DNA of 64,000 nt from Microcoleus sp. FACHB-672 (GTDB taxonomy: Bacteria > Cyanobacteriota > Cyanobacteriia > Cyanobacteriales > Oscillatoriaceae): contig NZ_JACJOU010000010.1 of the NCBI RefSeq assembly GCF_014695725.1, positions 1 through 64,000 on the forward strand, in the 5' to 3' direction. Each line of letters starts with the position of its first letter. The first letter of the stretch is position 1. Shown here in pieces: positions 53,836 through 63,341 of this stretch. The notes beneath the pieces were generated by a model. That model worked only from the letters and a program-made list of their open reading frames with translations. It was not told where the DNA came from and made no database searches. The position numbers and the translations under genes were made by a program.

Positions 53836-54882
53836 ATGAAAGCACAAGTTTTTAGAGGTGTCAACCAACTGAGCTACGAAGAGGTGCCGGTGCCGGCAAT
53901 TGCATCTGATGAAGTGCTGGTAAAGGTTCAAGTCGTTGGGTTGTGCCAGTCTGATATCAAAAAAATTCGCTATCCCCTCTACGAACCCCCACGAATCTTT
54001 GGTCATGAAACAGCAGGGGTGATTGCGGCAGTTGGAGATGCAGTGACAAATTGGCAAGTGGGGCAGAGAGTTGTGGTGATGCACCATATTCCCTGTATGC
54101 ACTGTATATACTGCCTGAATGAAAACTTTTCCATGTGCGAAACCTACAAAAACATCACCACAACAGCGGGGTTTACACCCAGCGGTGGCGGTTTTGCAGA
54201 GTGTGTCAAAGTTCCGGGGCATATTGTTCGTAACGGCGGGTTGATTCCAATTCCTCATGAAGTGAGTTTTGAGCAAGCCAGTTTTGTCGAACCCACTAAC
54301 TGTTGTCTCAAGGCAGTAAAGAAGGCCCAGATCGCTCCAGGACAAACCGTTTTAGTGACGGGGGCAGGGCCGATCGGGCTGATGTTTATTATGTTAGTAA
54401 AATATTTTGGAGCCAGAGCGCTCGCTACCGATTTGTTACCCTCTCGCATAGAGAAAGCCTTGCAAGTAGGGGCAGATGCTGCTTTTGACGCCCGCAATGC
54501 CGAGTTGTCGGCTAAGGTGCAGGCGGTTACTAATGGCTTAGGAGTGGATACGACTTTACTGGCAGTCCCCAGTGAAAAAGCTTTTTTTCAAGCTCTTGAT
54601 TGCACCCGCAAAGGTGGAAAAATCCTGTTTTTTGCCGAGTTTCCTGACGAGGTAGAAATTCCGATTAATCCCAACATTCTCTACCGGCGGGAAATTGACC
54701 TGATGGGCAGTTACAGTTCTTCCTATCGATTGCAAGCACTCTCTGCTGATCTTGTGTTCAATAAGCGAATAGATGTGGAAGCGCTAATTAGCGATCACTA
54801 TCCGTTGCAAGATTTAGCAGCAGCAGTGGATCGGGCTGTGCAGCCGGCGGCAGAAACCTATAAGATTCTCATTTATCCCTGA
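53836..54882 (+). CDS. Zinc-dependent alcohol dehydrogenase family protein
   Basis: 348 residues, medium-chain dehydrogenase/reductase. Catalytic zinc: Cys in VVGLCQSDIK near 36, and GHETAGVIAAVGD near 56. Structural zinc: CMHCIYCLNENFSMCE. Rossmann: VLVTGAGPIGLMFIMLVKY near 170. Threonine dehydrogenase/sorbitol dehydrogenase-like. An AAGGGG SD precedes ATG 53836. Its position before a flippase suggests a role with a sugar or polyol, but the substrate is not readable. Confidence 0.9.
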   Translation: MKAQVFRGVNQLSYEEVPVPAIASDEVLVKVQVVGLCQSDIKKIRYPLYEPPRIFGHETAGVIAAVGDAVTNWQVGQRVVVMHHIPCMHCIYCLNENFSMCETYKNITTTAGFTPSGGGFAECVKVPGHIVRNGGLIPIPHEVSFEQASFVEPTNCCLKAVKKAQIAPGQTVLVTGAGPIGLMFIMLVKYFGARALATDLLPSRIEKALQVGADAAFDARNAELSAKVQAVTNGLGVDTTLLAVPSEKAFFQALDCTRKGGKILFFAEFPDEVEIPINPNILYRREIDLMGSYSSSYRLQALSADLVFNKRIDVEALISDHYPLQDLAAAVDRAVQPAAETYKILIYP

Positions 54883-55225
54883 TATCAGGAAAAAGCGAAG
54901 GAATGTAGATTAGTGGGGCTGAGGTGTACAGGCTTAAGAGATGCCGATTGTACGACCTCAACTTTAAAGTTAAAAAATAGGGTTCGCTTCCCTTTAAGAC
55001 AGTTAGGATGAAAATATCTAACGGATTAGCATTGACAATTTATCCTAGGAACATTGACAGCCCAACGTCGTCTTTTTAATGGCATAGAAGACTATGAGGA
55101 GAGTTCAATCGACTGATAGGCACAATGACAAGGGCAGGGAGATGTGTGGAGTTTACAGATTGGAAAAGGAAGCATATTAGTAAAATGTTTTACTCTCCCT
55201 TATTTGCAAGATTTATGGAGTGCCA
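54883..55225. other. Intergenic, no feature recognised
   Basis: Promoter-side DNA before the flippase gene. TTGACA at 55053 and similar strings occur without a well-placed -10. No coding or RNA evidence. Confidence 0.35.
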
Positions 55226-56560
55226 ATGCTGAGCAAGTTAGCTACAGCTATTAAAAAAATTAGCCCTGGACAGCGTCAAATTATCGGCAACACAGGTTGG
55301 TTATTTGCCAGTCGTATTCTCCGATTGGGTCTGGGGCTAGTTGTTGGAGTTCTGCTAGCCCGGTATCTGGGTCCAGAACAGTTTGGCCTCTACAACTACG
55401 CGATTTCTTTCGTAGTATTATTTAGTCCCCTATTCACGCTTGGGTTAGATAGTATTGTAATCCGTGATATTGTACGCGATCCCTCATCTAAGCTAGAAAC
55501 GTTAGGGACAGCGTTTGTTTTAAAGCTTATAGGTAGCTTCCTAACTTTCTGCCTAGCAACAGGCGGAATTTTATTTTTGCGTTTTGATGATAACTTAGCT
55601 CACTGGCTTGTAGGACTTGCCGCAGTCGCAAGTATTTTTCACGCTTTTGATGTTATTGAATTTTGGTTTAACTCGCAAATTCAATCAAAATATGGAATAT
55701 ACGCTAAATACTCAGCTTTTATTTTAATTAACATTTCGAGAATCTTTTTAATACAATTGAGCGCACCCCTGATTGCATTCGCATGGCTGGTCTTGATAGA
55801 AAGTTTATTAAGTGCTGTAGGCCTACTAATCGTTTATCAAGCATCTAGAGATAATGTCTTGGCTTGGAAAGTTAGTATAAAACGTGCTAAACAATTATTG
55901 AAAGACAGCTGGCCTTTGCTTTTTTCTAGTTTAAGCATAGTTATATATATGCGTATTGACCAAGTTATGCTGGGACAGCTAGCATCTATTAGTGACATTG
56001 GAAACTACTCAGTAGCAGTGCGCTTAGTAGAAGTTTGGTATATAATACCTATGACTCTTAACGAGGCTCTATTTCCAGCAATCGTGAATTTAAAAAAGGT
56101 TGATCCAGAAATTTATGCGTTCCGAATCCAGCGCCTTTACACGCTGATGATTTGGATGGCAATTATTGCTGCTATTATAATTTCTTGCACCTCAAACCAG
56201 TTGGTTAAACTAATTTATGGAAAGCAATATATTGAGGCAGCTCCTATTCTTTCAATCCACGCTTGGATGGCAACTTCCGTGTTTTTTGGAGTTGCGAGAT
56301 CTTCATGGTTGACGACGGAAGGATATTTGGTAGATGGAATGTATGTGAACATCCTAGGCTGTATTATGAATATTAGCGCCAATCTTCTTTTGATTCCAAG
56401 ACATGGAGCTATTGGCGCTACAATGGCTTCTTTGCTCAGTGCAGTTGGATCGAACTTGATCATTGCAGTTTACTCAAAACCGATTAGGATTAGCTTGAGA
56501 ATGTATGCAATGAGCCTGTTGGTCCCTATGAAGTTTTTTAAAAAAAGTAGATCATATTAG
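55226..56560 (+). CDS. Polysaccharide flippase (Wzx-like)
   Basis: 444 residues from ATG 55226, with GGAG 5 bases upstream (a GTG at 55220 overlaps the SD). Twelve or so membrane helices. The N-terminal ASRILRLGLGLVVGVLLARY, LGPEQFGLYNYAISFVVLFS are typical of the polysaccharide transporter family (PST/MOP flippases), as is YMRIDQVMLGQLASISDIGN near 240. It would turn lipid-linked repeat units to the outer face of the membrane. The A+T-rich composition matches the genes after 55 kb. Confidence 0.9.
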   Translation: MLSKLATAIKKISPGQRQIIGNTGWLFASRILRLGLGLVVGVLLARYLGPEQFGLYNYAISFVVLFSPLFTLGLDSIVIRDIVRDPSSKLETLGTAFVLKLIGSFLTFCLATGGILFLRFDDNLAHWLVGLAAVASIFHAFDVIEFWFNSQIQSKYGIYAKYSAFILINISRIFLIQLSAPLIAFAWLVLIESLLSAVGLLIVYQASRDNVLAWKVSIKRAKQLLKDSWPLLFSSLSIVIYMRIDQVMLGQLASISDIGNYSVAVRLVEVWYIIPMTLNEALFPAIVNLKKVDPEIYAFRIQRLYTLMIWMAIIAAIIISCTSNQLVKLIYGKQYIEAAPILSIHAWMATSVFFGVARSSWLTTEGYLVDGMYVNILGCIMNISANLLLIPRHGAIGATMASLLSAVGSNLIIAVYSKPIRISLRMYAMSLLVPMKFFKKSRSY

Positions 56561-56828
56561 TATTTAGTATTATGTGGTATAATTATTTACCTCAACTTGC
56601 AACTTTAAAGCCCAAAGAAAGGTATTTAGGATAAACTATTTGTCCAGAGGACTTAAAGACTCGTATTGTACAGGAAACTTAAAACCTCGTACTTCATGCA
56701 ACCTTGCTAACTAAATGTTGCCAACTCAGTAAAAATATTTTTTTGCTTCCGATTAAGTGTGTTGAAGCTTGAAAAATTTGAGTGTGCTTAAAGGTGATGA
56801 GTTTAACGAAAAATATGGAGAAGGGAAT

Positions 56829-57881
56829 GTGAAAATTACTGTTGCACAGCTAGGCTGTGGATACTGGGGGCCAAACTTACTGCGTAATTTCTCGGCCCAG
56901 TCTGATTGCTGGGTGAAATGGCTAGCAGACCTAAGTCCTGAACGACGGAGTTACGTTGAAGCAAATTATCCCAAAACCAAGACAACACCCAATTGGGAAG
57001 ATGTCCTGGCTGATCCAGAGGTGGATGCTGTTGTTGTCGCTACACCGGCATCGACTCATTACAAGTTAGCGAAGGTGGCCCTTGAAGCCGGCAAGCACGT
57101 GCTGGTAGAGAAACCCTTAGCCATGTGTACACCAGAGGCGGATGAATTAGTTGCCCTCGCTAAGGCAGCAGGGCGGACCTTGATGGTAGGCCATACCTTT
57201 CTCTATAACGCTGCTGTACGGCACCTAAAGCAACTGCTGGACAAAGGTGAACTAGGAGAACTTTACTACATCTACAGCCAGCGGCTAAATCTTGGTCAGG
57301 TTCGTTCAGATGTGAATGCTTGGTGGAATCTAGCACCCCACGATGTTAGCATTTTGCTTTATTTAATGAATGACGAACTTCCTGTTTCAGTCAGTGCTTA
57401 TGGGATGGATTATATACAAGCCGACATTGAGGATGTAGTGTTTGCCACTTTAACTTGGGCCAATCGGGTAACTGCCCACATTCAAGTCAGTTGGCTTGAT
57501 CCGGGTAAGGTGCGAAAAATGACCCTGGTAGGTAGCCGAAAGATGCTTGTTTACGATGATGTTAGTGATGACAAAGTAACAATTTTAGATAAAGGAATTG
57601 ATCGAATTCCTAAGGCTGGCGAAAGCATGGATTATGATAACTTTAATAATTATCAGCTTTTTCATCGAGCCGGCGATATTTTGCTTCCAAAAATTAACTT
57701 TCAGGAACCTCTTAAAACAGAAATCGCTCATTTTTTAGAGTGCATCGGGACAGGAAACACCCCATTAACCGGCCCAAAACATGGACGGGATGTGGTAAAA
57801 GTTTTAGAAGCGGTTCAGAACTCGCTTGATGATAAAGGGCAAATGGTAGCGGTTCCCCAAGAGGAGATAAACTGTCCATGA
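56829..57881 (+). CDS. Gfo/Idh/MocA oxidoreductase, WbpB-like
   Basis: 350 residues from GTG 56829 (VKITVAQLGCGYWGPNLLRN), with GGAGAAGGG just upstream; an upstream TTG at 56769 would add non-family residues. Rossmann fold: AQLGCGYWGPN at 6-16; VVVATPASTHYKLAKVALEA and HVLVEKPLAMC carry the catalytic EKP motif. It is likely the NAD-dependent 3-dehydrogenase for UDP-GlcNAcA, since the next two genes are WbpD- and WbpE-like. The order fits, but the substrate is an inference. Its stop overlaps the next ATG (ATGA). Confidence 0.88.
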   Translation: MKITVAQLGCGYWGPNLLRNFSAQSDCWVKWLADLSPERRSYVEANYPKTKTTPNWEDVLADPEVDAVVVATPASTHYKLAKVALEAGKHVLVEKPLAMCTPEADELVALAKAAGRTLMVGHTFLYNAAVRHLKQLLDKGELGELYYIYSQRLNLGQVRSDVNAWWNLAPHDVSILLYLMNDELPVSVSAYGMDYIQADIEDVVFATLTWANRVTAHIQVSWLDPGKVRKMTLVGSRKMLVYDDVSDDKVTILDKGIDRIPKAGESMDYDNFNNYQLFHRAGDILLPKINFQEPLKTEIAHFLECIGTGNTPLTGPKHGRDVVKVLEAVQNSLDDKGQMVAVPQEEINCP

Positions 57882-58492
57882 TGTCAGAATTCGCCCTGAT
57901 ATATCCCGGCGTAGCATGGGAGGGTGATTACACACTCGGCCCTTTTGTCATTGTAGGTCAACCATTGCAGAATCAACAAACAGATGAAATAGTAACACAC
58001 ATAGGAGGGGGGGCTTTTATCCGTTCCCATACCGTTATTTATTGCGGAAATCGAATTGGTAGCAACTTTCAGACTGGACATGGCGTCTTACTGAGGGAAG
58101 ACAATGAAATTGGTGATGACGTGAGTATTGGTTCAGCCAGTATTGTGGAGCATCATGTCCGGATCGGTCACCGTGTTCGGCTTCACTCTAATGTTTTTGT
58201 ACCTGAATTTTGTGTACTAGAGGACGATTGCTGGCTTGGCCCTCATGTTGTACTCACTAATGCAAAATACCCCCGTTCTCCTAATGTGAAAAAAGAATTG
58301 GCCGGCTCGTATATAGAGCAAGGAGCCAAAATAGGGGCAAACGCCACCATATTACCAGGAGTTCGCATAGGGCGGAATGCGCTCATCGGAGCTGGTGCTG
58401 TAGTGACCAAAGATGTGCCGGCGGAAGCTGTTGTGGCAGGTAACCCAGCACAGGCAATTAATCATATTTCGCGTTTACCATATCATATTTAA
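57878..58492 (+). CDS. Hexapeptide-repeat acyltransferase, WbpD-like
   Basis: 204 residues. Left-handed beta-helix repeats: IGSNFQTGHGVLLREDNEIG, DDVSIGSASIVEHHVRIGHR, NVFVPEFCVLEDDCWLGPHV. Catalytic His probably in TGHGVLL. The end, GARIGRNALIGAGAVVTKDV-like plus AVVAGNPAQAI, is typical of acetyl-CoA-dependent sugar acetyltransferases (WbpD/NeuD type). The neighbours suggest acetylation of a UDP-3-amino sugar. Overlaps both neighbours by 1-4 bases, so translation is coupled. Confidence 0.9.
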   Translation: MMSEFALIYPGVAWEGDYTLGPFVIVGQPLQNQQTDEIVTHIGGGAFIRSHTVIYCGNRIGSNFQTGHGVLLREDNEIGDDVSIGSASIVEHHVRIGHRVRLHSNVFVPEFCVLEDDCWLGPHVVLTNAKYPRSPNVKKELAGSYIEQGAKIGANATILPGVRIGRNALIGAGAVVTKDVPAEAVVAGNPAQAINHISRLPYHI

Positions 58493-59610
58493 TGATGAAT
58501 ATTCCTTTGATTGACCTTAAAGCTCAGTACCTTACTATTCAAAGTGATATTGACTCTGCTATTCAGCGAGTTATTACTCGCAGTGAATTTATTGGTGGAG
58601 ACGAACTGCAGGAATTTGAAGCAGAATTTGCTGCCTACTGTGGAGCAAAAGCCTGTGTGGGCGTTGGCAATGGCACCGATGCCCTTTATCTAGCCCTACG
58701 GGGTCTCGGCATTGGGCCAGGGGATGAGGTGATTACTGTCGCTCATACCTTTATTGCGACAGCAGAAGCTATCTCTTTAACAGGAGCTAAGCCAGTCTTT
58801 GTAGACATCCGGGAAGATACTATGTTAATGAATCCGGATGCCCTAGAAGCAGCGATTACGCCCCAAACACGCGCCGTTATTGTAGTTCATCTGTATGGTC
58901 AGCCCTGCGAGATGGCTCGGATATTGGAAATTGCCCAACACCATAATCTAAAGGTTGTTGAAGATGCTGCTCAAGCACATGGTGCTTACTGGCAAGGACA
59001 ACGAGTAGGAACCCTTGGGGACGTAGCCTGCTTTAGCTTCTATCCGGGGAAAAACCTGGGTGCTTATGGCGATGGCGGTGCAGTAGTTAGCCAAGATGAA
59101 GACTTGATTCGTCGGGTGCGTCGGCTAGCCAATCATGGACGGTTGGAAAAATATACCCACGAGATTGAGGGAGTTAACAGCCGGTTAGATGGTTTGCAAG
59201 CTTCCATCTTGAGGGTAAAATTGCGCCATCTCGATCAGTGGAATGCAGCGCGACAACGTCACGCTGCCCATTATCTCGAGGCTTTAGCGGGGAGTGGGGT
59301 AAACCTGCCGACGGTGCATCCAGAAGCAGAATCCGTGTGGCACTTATTCGTTGTGCGCGTTGCGGAACGTGAACATCTCCAAGCGCGTCTCAAAGAACAA
59401 GGAATTGCTACAGGTATTCATTACCCCTTGCCACTCCATCAACAACCAGCCTATAAATATTTAGGGATTCCAGATGGCACACTGCCAGTGACGGAGAAGG
59501 TAGCATCAGAAATTGTTAGCTTGCCCATATTCGCAGAGTTAACAGAAGAGCAGGTTGAGACAGTTAGTAAAGCAGTCACAAAATTAACGAATGTGTTGCA
59601 AAGTTTATGA
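58492..59610 (+). CDS. DegT/DnrJ/EryC1/StrS aminotransferase, WbpE-like
   Basis: 372 residues. A PLP-dependent sugar aminotransferase: NIPLIDLKAQYLTIQSDIDS at the start, VGVGNGTDALYLALRGLGIG near 57, and VEDAAQAHGAYWQGQRVGTL, with the PLP Lys in FSFYPGKNLGAYGDGGA near 183. Probably amino transfer to C3 of a UDP-3-keto sugar made by the gene at 56829. The preceding gene overlaps by 1 base and the next by 4, showing a compact operon. Confidence 0.92.
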   Translation: MMNIPLIDLKAQYLTIQSDIDSAIQRVITRSEFIGGDELQEFEAEFAAYCGAKACVGVGNGTDALYLALRGLGIGPGDEVITVAHTFIATAEAISLTGAKPVFVDIREDTMLMNPDALEAAITPQTRAVIVVHLYGQPCEMARILEIAQHHNLKVVEDAAQAHGAYWQGQRVGTLGDVACFSFYPGKNLGAYGDGGAVVSQDEDLIRRVRRLANHGRLEKYTHEIEGVNSRLDGLQASILRVKLRHLDQWNAARQRHAAHYLEALAGSGVNLPTVHPEAESVWHLFVVRVAEREHLQARLKEQGIATGIHYPLPLHQQPAYKYLGIPDGTLPVTEKVASEIVSLPIFAELTEEQVETVSKAVTKLTNVLQSL

Positions 59611-60836
59611 GCTATCGCTTTGTTAAGGTTACAAATCACTATAGGGAATATTTGAAAGACTATTATCGGCGCAACCCAGATATAGTGCGTAAAACTTATG
59701 CTGAGCAGATGCAGCACATCATGAGCGAAGGGTATGGTTGGGCAGATTTTTTTGCGGTTCATTTAAGAAATCTTGGGGTTGATGCCCATGAAATCATAGC
59801 CAATGCATTACCCTTGCAACAGACATGGGTACGCGAACATGACATTAAAACCTCAGGCAAAGATACAGTTATTGCCCAATTAAAAGCTTTACAGCCTGAT
59901 GTAGTCTTCTTCCAAGATAGCTTCAGATTTAATGGAGCTTGGATTACTTATTTAAGAGAGCAAGTTCCTTCAATTACACAAGTAATAGCCTGGTGCTGTG
60001 CGCCTTTTACTGATGAAAACATACAGCAGTTCAAAGTGTTTGATTATATTTTAACGTGTCATCCGGGCTATTATCAGGAATTAACAGGACGGGGGCTGCG
60101 GATGCACCATTTGAACCACGCGATTGAATCGTCACTTCTCCCTAAAATTAGTTGCAGTAATCTCTCTAAGGATATTGATTGTATCTTTATAGGCTCCCTG
60201 GCTACGGGCGAAGGATTTCACAACAATCGTATAAAGCTGTTAGAAAAAATTATAGAATCCAATCTCAAATTAAATATTTATGGTGCTTGGCAAAACTCAA
60301 ATTTAGTTAAATATTTGCTCAAGCAGGGATCGTATATAGCCGCCAAAACGCTAAAAGCTGTTGGCCTATCTAGTTTAGCTAAAGAACTATTAGGATGGAA
60401 AGCAGTAATTGGTGAGAATCCGCACACTTTTGGCCGCCGATATTCAAAGGTATTAAACTCTGTACTTCAGCCTCCTCTTTATGGGATTGACATGCTCAGT
60501 GTCCTTTCATGTGCTAAAGTAGGGTTGAATTTTCATATTGATGCCGCTGGCCGGTATGCCGGCAATGTTCGCCTCTATGAAGTGACAGGCGTAGGTTCTT
60601 GCCTTTTGACGGATTGGAAAGAAAATTTACATGAGCTATTTGAAATCGACACAGAGATAGTCACCTATAAGTCTGCTGATGAATGCTTGGAAAAAGCTAA
60701 ATGGCTTTTAGAACATCCAAAAGAACGGGAAGCGATAGCTAAAGCAGGGCAAGCTCGTACATTAAGAGACCATACATATGAGAAGAGAGCCTTACAGTTA
60801 GATAGTATAATTCAAAGAGAATTCAAAAACTCATAA
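59607..60836 (+). CDS. Glycosyltransferase, CgeB/group 1-like
   Basis: 409 residues. The middle (DYILTCHPGYYQELTGRGLR, DIDCIFIGSLATGEGFHNNR) and C-terminal (VGLNFHIDAAGRYAGNVRLY, EVTGVGSCLLTDWKENLHEL, WLLEHPKEREAIAKAGQART) parts fit the GT-B CgeB-like family (PF13524). N-terminal Rossmann half: LKALQPDVVFFQDSFRFN. Sugar and acceptor unknown. It overlaps the aminotransferase by 4 bases. Confidence 0.88.
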   Translation: MSYRFVKVTNHYREYLKDYYRRNPDIVRKTYAEQMQHIMSEGYGWADFFAVHLRNLGVDAHEIIANALPLQQTWVREHDIKTSGKDTVIAQLKALQPDVVFFQDSFRFNGAWITYLREQVPSITQVIAWCCAPFTDENIQQFKVFDYILTCHPGYYQELTGRGLRMHHLNHAIESSLLPKISCSNLSKDIDCIFIGSLATGEGFHNNRIKLLEKIIESNLKLNIYGAWQNSNLVKYLLKQGSYIAAKTLKAVGLSSLAKELLGWKAVIGENPHTFGRRYSKVLNSVLQPPLYGIDMLSVLSCAKVGLNFHIDAAGRYAGNVRLYEVTGVGSCLLTDWKENLHELFEIDTEIVTYKSADECLEKAKWLLEHPKEREAIAKAGQARTLRDHTYEKRALQLDSIIQREFKNS

Positions 60837-61057
60837 TGCTTTTTTCTTGAATTTGATGAAATTTTTAACTTCAGCAGAAAATAAAAACCTATGGTTAAAT
60901 TTGTTCAAGATTATAGCTATGATTATGACAAAGGTAAAATAATGTTTGTAAATTTTTACAAATCAAGTATTATGCTATACATTTAAAAAAAAGCAAAAAA
61001 GTTCTTTTAGTTTTTTTGTTCAATGGTTTTATCAGTATTCCCTCAGAAAGTTTGGAA

Positions 61058-62002
61058 ATGAGAAACTTAATTTGTCCCCTTAGTGGTAGCTCAGAAGTAA
61101 TTTTAATAGAGAAAATAAAAGTAAAGGACATAATTAATATTTACAAAAAACAACTAAAATTTGATGTTTCTGAAGAATTTAAAGAGGTAAAGGAGATAGG
61201 CTTTTATCACTGTCTTGATTCAGACTTAAGGTTTTTCTTCCCTTTAGTAATTGGATCAGAAGCTTTTTATGAAAAACTCCAACAGTTTGATTGGTATTAT
61301 ATGGATAATAAGCCCGAATATGAGTATGCTAAGCAATTTGTAAAGGACTCAGATGTTGTTTTGGAAATTGGAAGCGGTAAAGGAGCTTTTCTCAAAAAAC
61401 TTTCAACCAACAATTATGTAGGTCTTGAATTCAGTCGAGAAGCAACAAATATTGCTGCTAAAGAGGGCATTTGTATTCAAAATGAGTCCATCCAAACGCA
61501 CGCCATTAAAAATTTGAATACCTATGATGTGGTTTGTGCATTTCAAGTTTTAGAACATGTTGAGGAAGTTTATTCCTTCATAGAATCTAGCACTCTCTGT
61601 TTAAAGCCAGGAGGTCTTTTAATATATTCTATTCCAAGCGTTGACTCTTTTTCTAAATACGTTTCTAATTTTATTTTGGATATGCCACCCCATCATGTTA
61701 CAAGGTGGTCTGATAAAGCACTTCAGAATATTGCCTGTTATTTTACTTTAGAGCCTGTAGAAATTTGGCATGAACCTCTCCAGTTGATTCACAAAAAACT
61801 TTATGCTGAGGCTGTTATAAAAAATAGCTTTTTTAGTTTTTTTAAAAAACCTCATAAAAATATTGACAAGAGTTTTACTAATAAAGTTGTCAATGGATTT
61901 AGTAAAATAATTTCCCAATTTACTGCAAGCGGTTTAACCAGTTATGAGTTAATGCCTAGAGGGATCTCTGTAACAAGTGTTTATCGTAAGGTAAAAAAAT
62001 AA
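61058..62002 (+). CDS. Class I SAM-dependent methyltransferase
   Basis: 314 residues from ATG 61058 (MRNLICPLSGSSEVILIEKI); a TTG at 61016 is an alternative. N-terminal CPLSG is a remnant of the zinc-like C..C often seen in sugar methyltransferases. SAM site: VVLEIGSGKGAFLKKLSTNN near 110, VCAFQVLEHVEEVYSFIESS near 170. Low G+C. Likely methylates a glycan or lipid-linked sugar (inference from locus). Confidence 0.85.
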   Translation: MRNLICPLSGSSEVILIEKIKVKDIINIYKKQLKFDVSEEFKEVKEIGFYHCLDSDLRFFFPLVIGSEAFYEKLQQFDWYYMDNKPEYEYAKQFVKDSDVVLEIGSGKGAFLKKLSTNNYVGLEFSREATNIAAKEGICIQNESIQTHAIKNLNTYDVVCAFQVLEHVEEVYSFIESSTLCLKPGGLLIYSIPSVDSFSKYVSNFILDMPPHHVTRWSDKALQNIACYFTLEPVEIWHEPLQLIHKKLYAEAVIKNSFFSFFKKPHKNIDKSFTNKVVNGFSKIISQFTASGLTSYELMPRGISVTSVYRKVKK

Positions 62003-62004
62003 AG

Positions 62005-62814
62005 ATGCTTGAATTTTTAAACGTAGGTTGCGGTTCTACATTTCATCCTGCTTGGACAAACATTGACATTGCTCCTCAATCGCCAAAGATTCAAAGATAT
62101 GACATTCGTAAAAAATTGCCTTATTTAGATAACTGCTTTGATGCCTGTTATAGCAGCCATGTTCTAGAACATTTGACAAAAGAAGAGGCTAAAGATTTAG
62201 TCTCTGAGTGTTTGCGCGTTCTAAAACCGGCAGGAGTAGCGAGATTTGTTGTTCCCGATTTAGAATCGATAGCTAGGACTTATCTGGATACTCTTGAGCG
62301 GGTAGAGAGCGGAATTGCTGAGGCAGAAGCAGACTATGACTGGATGATGCTAGAAATGTATGATCAAACCGTCCGTAATTATGGCGGCGGTGAAATGTAT
62401 CGTTACTTCAGTAGCCCTGATATTAAAAATAAAGACTTCGTTCGCTACCGGATAGGGCTTGAAGCAGAGATTCATCAGGCTTCAATATGGAAAAAAATAA
62501 AGTCTAAAAATGCTTTTTGGTTTCTACAAAAACTTAGAACTCTAATAGCGGGAAGTCTAGTCGCGCTGACTGCCGGTAGAGAAGCCAAACGTGCTTTTGA
62601 AGAGGGTATTTTTCGCAATTCAGGAGAAATACATCGCTGGATGTATGACCGCTTTTCCCTTCAGCGCCTGCTTAAAAAAACAGGATTTGTAGATGTGCGT
62701 ATCTGTCGCGCTGATGAAAGTCGTATTCCAGACTTCAACAGTTATAACTTGGATATTATTGAGGACAAAATTCGCAAGCCTGATTCTTTGTTTATAGAAG
62801 GAATCAAACCATGA
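62005..62814 (+). CDS. Class I SAM-dependent methyltransferase
   Basis: 269 residues. SAM site: FLNVGCGSTFHPAWTNIDIA at 4-23; SSHVLEHLTKEEAKDLVSEC near 50; LKPAGVARFVVPDLE near 75. The rest (EIHRWMYDRFSLQRLLKKTG, CRADESRIPDFN) matches the type found in polysaccharide clusters of cyanobacteria. 2 bases after the preceding methyltransferase. Its end overlaps the start of a decayed glycosyltransferase gene (ATG at 62812). Confidence 0.87.
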   Translation: MLEFLNVGCGSTFHPAWTNIDIAPQSPKIQRYDIRKKLPYLDNCFDACYSSHVLEHLTKEEAKDLVSECLRVLKPAGVARFVVPDLESIARTYLDTLERVESGIAEAEADYDWMMLEMYDQTVRNYGGGEMYRYFSSPDIKNKDFVRYRIGLEAEIHQASIWKKIKSKNAFWFLQKLRTLIAGSLVALTAGREAKRAFEEGIFRNSGEIHRWMYDRFSLQRLLKKTGFVDVRICRADESRIPDFNSYNLDIIEDKIRKPDSLFIEGIKP

Positions 62815-63258
62815 AGCCCTTGCTGCTAAGCCTATATGACATCTCAAGTGCGGCACCCTGCGCTGCCTCCCAATTGCATAGGCGTGAATGGCAGATTAGG
62901 TGTTAACTCGCAGATGTTGCTAGAGACTAAACAAAGTGATGACGAAACCGTCATCTCACCAGAAACAAACGTAGGGAGTAGGGATAGGTTTTGCCATGTT
63001 TAGATCCATACTAAGGCTTGCTGAAAAAAGCTGATGAAGCCAATCTGGAAGCTACTTAGCTTGAAAATTGGGAGTTTCGTCGTGGCGATCACTTGCTTTT
63101 CCCAGAGATTTCCCACGAAAGTCTCAGGATTTTGAGTAACCAGATGTTATAGCCTTGCACTTATTGGGTCGAAAAAGCCTTAAAATCCTTAGTTAGTCTA
63201 AATTCCACTTTTATCCAGCAAGCACCATACTAGACTTGTTGCCATTAGCGCTTTAATC
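62812..63258 (+). pseudogene. Glycosyltransferase N-terminus, frameshifted and split by a MITE
   Basis: Three pieces in order. (1) ATG 62812: MKPLLLSLYDISSAA...ASQLHRREWQ, the usual start of cyanobacterial group 1 glycosyltransferases. (2) After a frame change, GVNSQMLLETKQSDDETVIS and PETNVG. (3) After another shift, GFAMFRSI, then the 8-bp duplicated CCATACTA; removing the 211-bp insert and one copy of the duplication gives GFAMFRSILDLLPLAL in one frame, followed by a stop. Only about the first 80 codons remain of a gene that normally has near 400. The insert is described separately. Confidence 0.7.
63014..63224. mobile_element. 211-bp MITE-like element with 8-bp target duplication
   Basis: Flanked by CCATACTA at 63006-63013 and 63225-63232. 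Terminal inverted repeats: left AGGCTTGCTGAAAAAAG; right, on the minus strand, TGCTTGCTGGATAAAAG. No open frame inside. Size, ends and duplication fit a non-autonomous transposon derivative. It interrupts a decayed glycosyltransferase gene, whose reading frame is continuous when it is removed. Confidence 0.72.
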
Positions 63259-63341
63259 TAAGTTAAAACACAACTTGTACTTGCTCCAGAGGTTTCCAAA
63301 TTAGATTCTCTTCAAAGTCGTACAACTTAACCAAAATGTGA

